In this document: positions 1 through 4,929 of the stretch, in pieces | Layout of the letters: every line of letters starts with the position of its first letter | How positions within the stretch are numbered: the stretch's first letter is position 1 | From: Gemmatimonadota bacterium | Lineage (GTDB): Bacteria > Gemmatimonadota > Gemmatimonadetes > Gemmatimonadales > GWC2-71-9 | Assembly (NCBI GenBank): GCA_029859185.1 | Contig: JAOUDR010000139.1 | Span: forward strand, 1-6,972 | DNA length: 6,972 bases | Direction of reading: 5' to 3' | Notes under the pieces: model-generated | What the model saw: the letters and a program-made list of their open reading frames with translations, nothing else | Database searches by the model: none | What the model was told of the DNA's origin: nothing | Made by a program: the position numbers and the translations under genes

Positions 1-1281
1 CCCTTCGCGTATCATGACGGCGACGTTCGCAACGACGTAGCGTATCGCTACCAGGTCACCGCGGTGGACATGCTTGGTGTCGAGAGCGCACCGGGCGCGG
101 CGGTCTCGCTGCGGGCGACCGACAAGACCCCGCCCGCGATCCCCGTGGGGCTCGCGGTCGAGACCGGGGACGGAGTGGTGCGGCTCGTGTGGCGGATGTC
201 GCCGGAAACCGACGCCGCCGGTTACCACGTCGAGCGCTCCGCCGGCCTGAGCCAGCCCTACACGCGTCTCACGCGCACGGCACTGCCGGTCGGTGCGCCG
301 GAGTGGGTGGACAGCGCGGTCACCGGTGGACGGCAGTACTTCTACCGGGTCATTGCGGTGGACGCCGCCGGCAACGCCAGCGAGCCGTCCAATGCCCTGT
401 CGTCCCTGCCGCTCGATCGTACGCCTCCGCTCCCGCCGCCAGCGGTGAGCACGGTGCTGCGGGAACGGCGGGTCGTGGTGCGCTGGACCGCGTCACCCTC
501 CCGCGACGTCCAGGGCTACCACGTCTACCGGGGCGACGCGCCGGACCGGCTCGTCCGGCTGACGAGCAAGCCGATCGCCGCGCGTGAGCTGGTGGACTCG
601 GGATATGCCGCCGCCGGGCTGGCACCGGGGCGCCGCTACCTGGTTCGGGTTTCGGCGGTGGACTCGTCGTTCAACGAGTCGGCGCCTGCCGCCACCGAGC
701 TCACGCTCCCCGACGACGAGCCGCCCGCGGCGCCGGGTGGGTTTGCGGTGCGCGGTGTGCTGGGGCGGTACGCCGAGATCGAGTGGGCTGGCAGCAGCGC
801 GCTCGACGTGCAGGCGTACGTGCTCACCCGTGCGGACAGCGGTGGCGCGCCGATAGAGGTCGGTCGCTTCGACGCCGCGACGAAGGCCTGGCGTGACACG
901 GCGGTGGTCACGGGCCGCGTCTACGCATACCAGCTGGTCGCCGTGGATTCGGCCGGGAACCCGAGCGCCGCGGTTGGTGACACCCTGCGCTACGGCGACT
1001 TCACACCCCCGGCGAGTCCGCGCTACCTCGCGGCACGCGTGACGCCCGCCGGCGTCGAGCTGCGCTGGGAGCGGGTCGCGAGCGCCGACCTGGCGGGATA
1101 CGTCGTCTATCGCTCGACGCTTCCTACGGGCGTGTTCGAGCGCGTTACGCCGCAGCCGGTGGTGGAACTCCAGTTCGTCGATCCGACCGGCCGACCCGAT
1201 CACTTCTACGTCGTTCGCGCTGTCGACCGCTCGCAGAACGAGTCCGCGGCGAGCCCGGTGGCGCGGGGCGGTACGCCATGA
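1..1281 (+). CDS. Fibronectin type III tandem-repeat protein (5' partial)
   Basis: The reading frame is open from base 1 and ends at TGA 1279-1281, giving 426 residues. The true start lies upstream; the Met codon at 64 falls inside an FN3 domain and is not a start. The first ~40 residues are the tail of one FN3 domain, followed by four complete FN3 domains starting near bases 121, 415, 712 and 997. Each opens with a D-x-(T/E)-P-P type linker, carries a D-x-x-(G/A)-Y strand motif (e.g. GYHVYR) and closes with a V-D-x-x-x-N-x-S motif. FN3 arrays in bacteria are usually extracellular or periplasmic spacers or ligand-binding modules; the ligand cannot be told here. The protein stops right after the last FN3 domain, with no C-terminal anchor or sorting domain. 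No Cys is present. The stop overlaps the next start (ATGA), so it is probably the upstream gene of an envelope operon. A catalytic or anchoring N-terminal domain could exist outside the window. Confidence 0.9.
   Translation, partial: PFAYHDGDVRNDVAYRYQVTAVDMLGVESAPGAAVSLRATDKTPPAIPVGLAVETGDGVVRLVWRMSPETDAAGYHVERSAGLSQPYTRLTRTALPVGAPEWVDSAVTGGRQYFYRVIAVDAAGNASEPSNALSSLPLDRTPPLPPPAVSTVLRERRVVVRWTASPSRDVQGYHVYRGDAPDRLVRLTSKPIAARELVDSGYAAAGLAPGRRYLVRVSAVDSSFNESAPAATELTLPDDEPPAAPGGFAVRGVLGRYAEIEWAGSSALDVQAYVLTRADSGGAPIEVGRFDAATKAWRDTAVVTGRVYAYQLVAVDSAGNPSAAVGDTLRYGDFTPPASPRYLAARVTPAGVELRWERVASADLAGYVVYRSTLPTGVFERVTPQPVVELQFVDPTGRPDHFYVVRAVDRSQNESAASPVARGGTP
121..1278 (+). repeat. Four tandem FN3 domains (~95-100 residues each)
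   Basis: Protein-level tandem repeat within the first gene: units at about 121-414, 415-711, 712-996 and 997-1278. Shared marks are the DKTPP / DRTPP / DDEPP / DFTPP linkers, a central tryptophan in a V-x-W or I-x-W or L-x-W strand, and the closing AVDAAGNAS / AVDSSFNES / AVDSAGNPS / AVDRSQNES signatures. The units are clearly diverged, so this is an old duplication rather than a recent expansion. Confidence 0.88.
1278..1281 (+). promoter_or_regulatory. ATGA stop/start overlap, FN3 to TPR gene
   Basis: The ATG of the TPR gene (1278-1280) overlaps the TGA of the FN3 gene (1279-1281). Only a weak GGGG lies upstream, so termination-reinitiation (translational coupling) is likely to drive the TPR gene. 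Coupling is inferred from the arrangement. Confidence 0.75.
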
Positions 1282-3236
1282 TCCTGCGTCGCTGCCTCGT
1301 CTGCTGGGGGGTGACCCTGCTCCTGGCCGGGTCGGTCGCCGCGCAGGAACCGGGCAACCCCACCCGCCGTGCGGCGCTCGAGCGGCAGCTGCTCGTGCAC
1401 CCGGCGGAGGCCGTGATCTATCTCGAGCTGGCCCGGGAGTACGAAGTCGCGAAGCAGCCGGACGCGGCGGAGCAGGTGCTCCGACGCGGCATCGACCAGG
1501 CGACCGACACGGATCGGGTGCGCGCAACGCTCGTGGATCTCCTCGCGCGGCAGGAGCGCTGGAGCGATGCGCTGGCCGCGGTCGAGCCCTTGCGGCGCGA
1601 CTTCACCGGCCGGGCCGTCGCGGCGAAGCTCCGGGTGAACGCGGGTCTCGTGGCCTATCAGGTTGGTGATCGCACGGGGGCCCGGCGACACTGGGACCAG
1701 GCGCTGCGCGACGACCCGGCGCTCGTTGAGGCTGCCGTCAACCTCGGCGCCTTGTTGATCGAGATCGGCGCCCGCGACTCCGCGCGCGCGGTGGCGGCCG
1801 GCGCGCTGCGCCTCCATCCGGATGACCCCCGGCTGTTAGCGCTCCGCGCCGGCACGCTCGAGGGCGCGGAGGGGGTCGCCGCGGCGATTACCGCCCTGCG
1901 TCAGCTCAGAGCCACCCGGCCGCGCGACGAGGGAATCGGGCTGGAGCTGGCCCGGCTTCTCGCCGCCACCGGTGACCACGCGGCCGCCGCGGCGCTGTAC
2001 GACACGCTGGTGCGTGCACCCGGGGCCACCGAAGCGGCGCTCGAGGCGGCGGTCACGTTCCGGCTCGACGTCTCCCAATTCGACGCCGCGGCCATCACCG
2101 CCGAAGACGCGGTCGGTCGCTTCCCCCGGTCTGGCGCGCTCTGGAGTCTGCTCGGGGAGGCCGAGGCGGGCCGCGGCCGGTGGCGCGACGCGCTGGTCGC
2201 GTACCGTCGTGCCGTCGTGCTGCTACCCGATCCGAGTGAGGCGGAGCTGGCGCTGGCCGACGCCTCCGCGGCGGACGGAGATACCGCAGCGGCCCAGGAG
2301 GCGCTGGACGCTCTCGGGCGCCGGGCGGCGCCGCGCGATGCGGTGCTCCGCGCGGCCCACCGCGCGCAGCTGCTCGGCGCTGACAGCCTCGCCGCGGATC
2401 TGTACGGCGTGCTACTCGCACGCGCTCCGGACGACGTGACGGCGCTGACCGCAGCGGCGGAGCTGGCTGAAGCGCGTGGGGATACGGGGCGCGCGGTCGC
2501 GCTCTACCGAACGGCCGCCGCCAGCGACTCGTCAGGGCCTGCTCCGCAGCTCGCGCTCCTCCGCCTGACGCACCCGGCGCCCGATACGGCGACGCTCCTG
2601 CTCCGGCGCGCGGTCTGGCGCGGCATGGAGGCGGTGCAGCACCTCGAGCTCCAGACGGCACAGGCGGTCAGTGGCGATGTGAGCCGGCGGAGGGTGGTGC
2701 GGGCGCAGCCGCTCTTCGACCGGCGGCAGCGGACGCTGGACCAGCTGCGTGCCGCGCTCGACACGGTCGTGTTCCAGACCGACTGGGGCGAAACGGAGCT
2801 GGCCAGCCTCAAGCTGGCATACCCGCAGAGCACCCTGCTCGATCGCTATGAGGCGGGGCTCGCGATGCGGCAGAGGCGTGATTCGCTGGCGCTCGCACGG
2901 TACGAGGCGCTGCTGCGGCGGGATCCGACCGATGCCGAGCTGCAGCGTACCCGTGCCGCGGTCCTCGATCAGATGGGGCGTCAGCGCGACGCCGCCACCG
3001 CCTACGCGCGCGCCCTGGAACTGGCACCGGAGGACGAGTCCACGTTCCGCGCGCTGGTGCGCCTGCGCCAGGAGAGCGGCACGCTCGAGCAGTTGCTCGT
3101 GCAGCTCCGGCGCTTCCGGGTCGCGCTGCCTGATTCCGATACGCTGGCCGAGCGCGAGATCGAGGTCCTCCACCGGCTGGGGCGCACGGCCGAGGCAGAA
3201 GCCGTCGCACGCACCCGGCGGGAGCGGATGTCATGA
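1278..3236 (+). CDS. Secreted/periplasmic tetratricopeptide-repeat protein
   Basis: 652 residues, ATG to TGA. The N-terminus is a signal peptide: RR at 4-5, a hydrophobic stretch at about 7-19, and an Ala-x-Ala type site giving probable cleavage after Ala22 (VAA|QEP). The mature part is mostly TPR helices, clearest at about 46-79, 118-151, 152-185, 221-250, 286-318, 357-420 and 552-585, with typical W/Y-x-x-L-G...A...Y-x-x-A-L pairs and Pro at turns (e.g. A-L-E-L-A-P). Residues about 430-545 fit TPR poorly and form an Arg-rich and then more polar insert. Cys occurs only in the signal peptide. TPR solenoids are protein-protein scaffolds; in the periplasm such proteins support outer-membrane assembly, secretion or polysaccharide export. 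It sits between an FN3 gene and a beta-barrel gene, overlapping each by ATGA, so a partner role to the barrel is the natural inference. The exact function is unknown. The start is set by the overlap and by the signal peptide that begins there; the Shine-Dalgarno is weak (GGGG at 1265-1268). Confidence 0.9.
   Translation: MILRRCLVCWGVTLLLAGSVAAQEPGNPTRRAALERQLLVHPAEAVIYLELAREYEVAKQPDAAEQVLRRGIDQATDTDRVRATLVDLLARQERWSDALAAVEPLRRDFTGRAVAAKLRVNAGLVAYQVGDRTGARRHWDQALRDDPALVEAAVNLGALLIEIGARDSARAVAAGALRLHPDDPRLLALRAGTLEGAEGVAAAITALRQLRATRPRDEGIGLELARLLAATGDHAAAAALYDTLVRAPGATEAALEAAVTFRLDVSQFDAAAITAEDAVGRFPRSGALWSLLGEAEAGRGRWRDALVAYRRAVVLLPDPSEAELALADASAADGDTAAAQEALDALGRRAAPRDAVLRAAHRAQLLGADSLAADLYGVLLARAPDDVTALTAAAELAEARGDTGRAVALYRTAAASDSSGPAPQLALLRLTHPAPDTATLLLRRAVWRGMEAVQHLELQTAQAVSGDVSRRRVVRAQPLFDRRQRTLDQLRAALDTVVFQTDWGETELASLKLAYPQSTLLDRYEAGLAMRQRRDSLALARYEALLRRDPTDAELQRTRAAVLDQMGRQRDAATAYARALELAPEDESTFRALVRLRQESGTLEQLLVQLRRFRVALPDSDTLAEREIEVLHRLGRTAEAEAVARTRRERMS
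3220..3236 (+). promoter_or_regulatory. GGGAG ribosome-binding site and ATGA overlap, TPR to barrel gene
   Basis: GGGAG at 3220-3224 sits 8 bases before the ATG at 3233, and that ATG overlaps the TGA of the TPR gene (3234-3236). The nearby ATG at 3228 belongs to the TPR frame (Met651) and is not the start. The better Shine-Dalgarno here than at the previous junction suggests independent as well as coupled initiation. Confidence 0.75.
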
Positions 3237-4912
3237 AGACGTTGCTTGTGACGGTCGTGCTGCTCTGTGGGGCGACGACGGTCGTACGGGCTCAGGGCAC
3301 GGCAGGGACTCCGCCCCGCGGATTCTCCCTCCCGGCGCGCGCCTCGGGCGAGATCGTGATGACCGGCGAGACGTACAAGGCCGCGGGCATCGATGCCCGC
3401 CGACCCAACCAGGCCGGCCGCATCTCCATGAGCCCGCAGCTCACGCTGTTCGGGAGCTTCAGTGTCGGACTGAACCTCCTGGTATCGACCGAGGGCAGCC
3501 AGTTCCGCCAGAACATCAGCCAGTTCGGCATCAGCCCGCGCTACAAATGGGCCACGTTCCACGTGGGTGACTTCAGCCAGAACTACTCCTCCTACACGGT
3601 GCAGGGCTCGCGCATTCGGGGCGGTGGCGTGGATCTGCGGCCGGGGATCTTCCGCTTTTCCGTCCAGGGCGGGCGCTCGCAGCGCGTCGTGTCGGGCGGG
3701 GCGGGGAACCAGGCGTTCCGGCGCAACCTCTACGCGGGCTACGTCGGGATCGGGCGGGAGCAGTCGTCGTTCGTCGACCTCATCGTTTCGTCGGCGAAGG
3801 ACGATCCGACCTCCCTCGATTCGGCCCTCCAGGACACGCTGCTGCTCGACACCATCCCGGTGGCGCTGCGGCCCCGCTATGACACCCGTCCACAGGAGAA
3901 CCTCGTGTTCGGGACGCGGGGCCAGTTGAGTCTGTTCGGGCGCCGGTTCGTGCTCGCCGGCGAAGGAGCGGTCGCGGTGATCACGCGGGACGTGGAGGCG
4001 CCGCCCGCGGACCCGTCGAGCGTGGGCGGTGGCGGCGCCATCAGCGACGCGATTCCGCTCACGCTCGCGTCGTCCGGCGACTACGCGTTCAAGCTCGACG
4101 GGACGGTCAACCTCGGCGCCGCAGGCCTGAAGGGTGGCTACGAGTATGTCGGGGCCGGCTACACGTCGCTCGGCCTCGCCTACGTGATCAACGACCGACG
4201 GGCCTACAATTTCGGCGGCAACGTGCGGTTCCTGCAGAACCGGATCAGCGTCCAGGGACAGTACCAGCACCAGAACGACAACCTCATCGGCCAGAAAGCG
4301 TCGACCACGAAGCGGGATGCGATGATGGCGAGCCTGTCGGTGCTCGTCTCCCGGAACGTGACGGCAACGCTCACCGGCATGAACAGCCTGATCGGCAACG
4401 ACGCCGCAGTGGACACCTTCGTGGTGGACAACCGGTCACTGGCGTTGACCGCCAACACGGCCGTGCAGACGGCGGTCGCGGGGATGCGGACCACGGTGAG
4501 CGTCGCCTACGCGTTCCAGCGGACCGCGGACGCGAACATCATCACCCGCATTCCGGAGATCACGGTCCACAACCTGTCGACCTCCGTCCAACTCGCGCTC
4601 TCGAAGGCGGTAAGCATCACCCCGTCGATCTCGTATGCCGTGACCAACACCGAGGGCGGCGAGCGGCAGAGCAACGTGCACGCGGGATTCCGGGGCCAGG
4701 GGCGGTTCGGCAACCTCCGGCCGTCGGTGAGTTTCTCGCAGACCTACAACAACGGACGCGCGGTCACGGCGGCCACGGGCCAGCTGGGCTACGCGCTGCC
4801 GTGGGAGTCACGGCTGTCCCTCCAGGGACGTCATAGCCGCTACGCCGCCGTCGGGAATCGTCCCGCCTTTCAGGAGTCGTTCCTCACCCTCTCGCTGGCG
4901 AGGAGTTTCTGA
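3233..4912 (+). CDS. Probable outer-membrane beta-barrel protein, family not recognised
   Basis: 559 residues. A signal peptide is visible: Lys2, hydrophobic core 4-18, probable cleavage after Ala20 (VVRA|QG). The mature protein is rich in Gly, Ser, Thr, Asn, Tyr and Phe and poor in long hydrophobic helices. It shows many short alternating polar/apolar stretches separated by turns (e.g. about 67-85, 104-112, 138-146, 225-250, 284-300, 328-345, 364-382, 418-429, 447-468, 496-505, 513-532, 547-559). It ends LTLSLARSF with a terminal Phe, the usual signal for the BAM machinery. Residues about 112-150 carry a striking motif block (GDFS, YSSYT, RIRGGGVDL, PGIFRFS, GRSQR). I have a loose, unchecked memory of similar blocks in uncharacterised outer-membrane proteins of the Bacteroidota/Chlorobiota/Gemmatimonadota group. 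A loop at about 187-223 is Asp/Pro/Leu-rich and probably exposed. The only Cys is in the signal peptide. Its position directly after the TPR gene suggests that the two work together. Porin, export channel or surface-anchor roles are all possible; the sequence does not decide. Confidence 0.8.
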   Translation: MKTLLVTVVLLCGATTVVRAQGTAGTPPRGFSLPARASGEIVMTGETYKAAGIDARRPNQAGRISMSPQLTLFGSFSVGLNLLVSTEGSQFRQNISQFGISPRYKWATFHVGDFSQNYSSYTVQGSRIRGGGVDLRPGIFRFSVQGGRSQRVVSGGAGNQAFRRNLYAGYVGIGREQSSFVDLIVSSAKDDPTSLDSALQDTLLLDTIPVALRPRYDTRPQENLVFGTRGQLSLFGRRFVLAGEGAVAVITRDVEAPPADPSSVGGGGAISDAIPLTLASSGDYAFKLDGTVNLGAAGLKGGYEYVGAGYTSLGLAYVINDRRAYNFGGNVRFLQNRISVQGQYQHQNDNLIGQKASTTKRDAMMASLSVLVSRNVTATLTGMNSLIGNDAAVDTFVVDNRSLALTANTAVQTAVAGMRTTVSVAYAFQRTADANIITRIPEITVHNLSTSVQLALSKAVSITPSISYAVTNTEGGERQSNVHAGFRGQGRFGNLRPSVSFSQTYNNGRAVTAATGQLGYALPWESRLSLQGRHSRYAAVGNRPAFQESFLTLSLARSF

Positions 4913-4913
4913 C

Positions 4914-4929
4914 GGGAGACGGCGTGGTG
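4914..4929 (+). promoter_or_regulatory. GGGAG ribosome-binding site deciding a GTG start
   Basis: GGGAG at 4914-4918 lies 5 bases before GTG 4924 and 8 bases before GTG 4927. It falls in the 11-base gap after the barrel stop codon. Either GTG may be used; the 8-base spacing equals that of the preceding gene, so 4927 is a fair alternative. No terminator or promoter fits in this gap, so the Ig-like gene is cotranscribed with the barrel gene. Confidence 0.75.

Noticed and set aside
64..66. ATG as the start of the FN3 gene
   Set aside because: The frame is open to base 1, and the residues before it (YRYQVTAVD) are the last strand of an FN3 domain.
493..1527. Antisense open frame of 344 codons over the FN3/TPR junction
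   Set aside because: It is an Arg/Pro-rich shadow with no domain, spanning two real genes.
2749..3570. Same-strand alternative frame of 273 codons
   Set aside because: It overlaps the end of the TPR gene and the start of the barrel gene, and its Arg/Ser/Cys-rich composition is typical of a shifted high-GC frame.
3002..4270. Long antisense open frame (422 codons) across the TPR/barrel junction
   Set aside because: It is the mirror of two well-supported genes in high-GC DNA, crosses their junction, and its translation is low-complexity His/Arg/Ala-rich with no recognisable domain.
1278..4912. Polysaccharide export pair (PgaA/AlgK-AlgE type)
   Set aside because: The TPR-plus-barrel logic is similar, but no synthase, deacetylase or other polysaccharide gene is present and the barrel motifs do not match those families as I know them. 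It is kept only as an analogy.
4913..4923. Terminator or promoter between the barrel and Ig-like genes
   Set aside because: The gap is only 11 bases and contains a ribosome-binding site.
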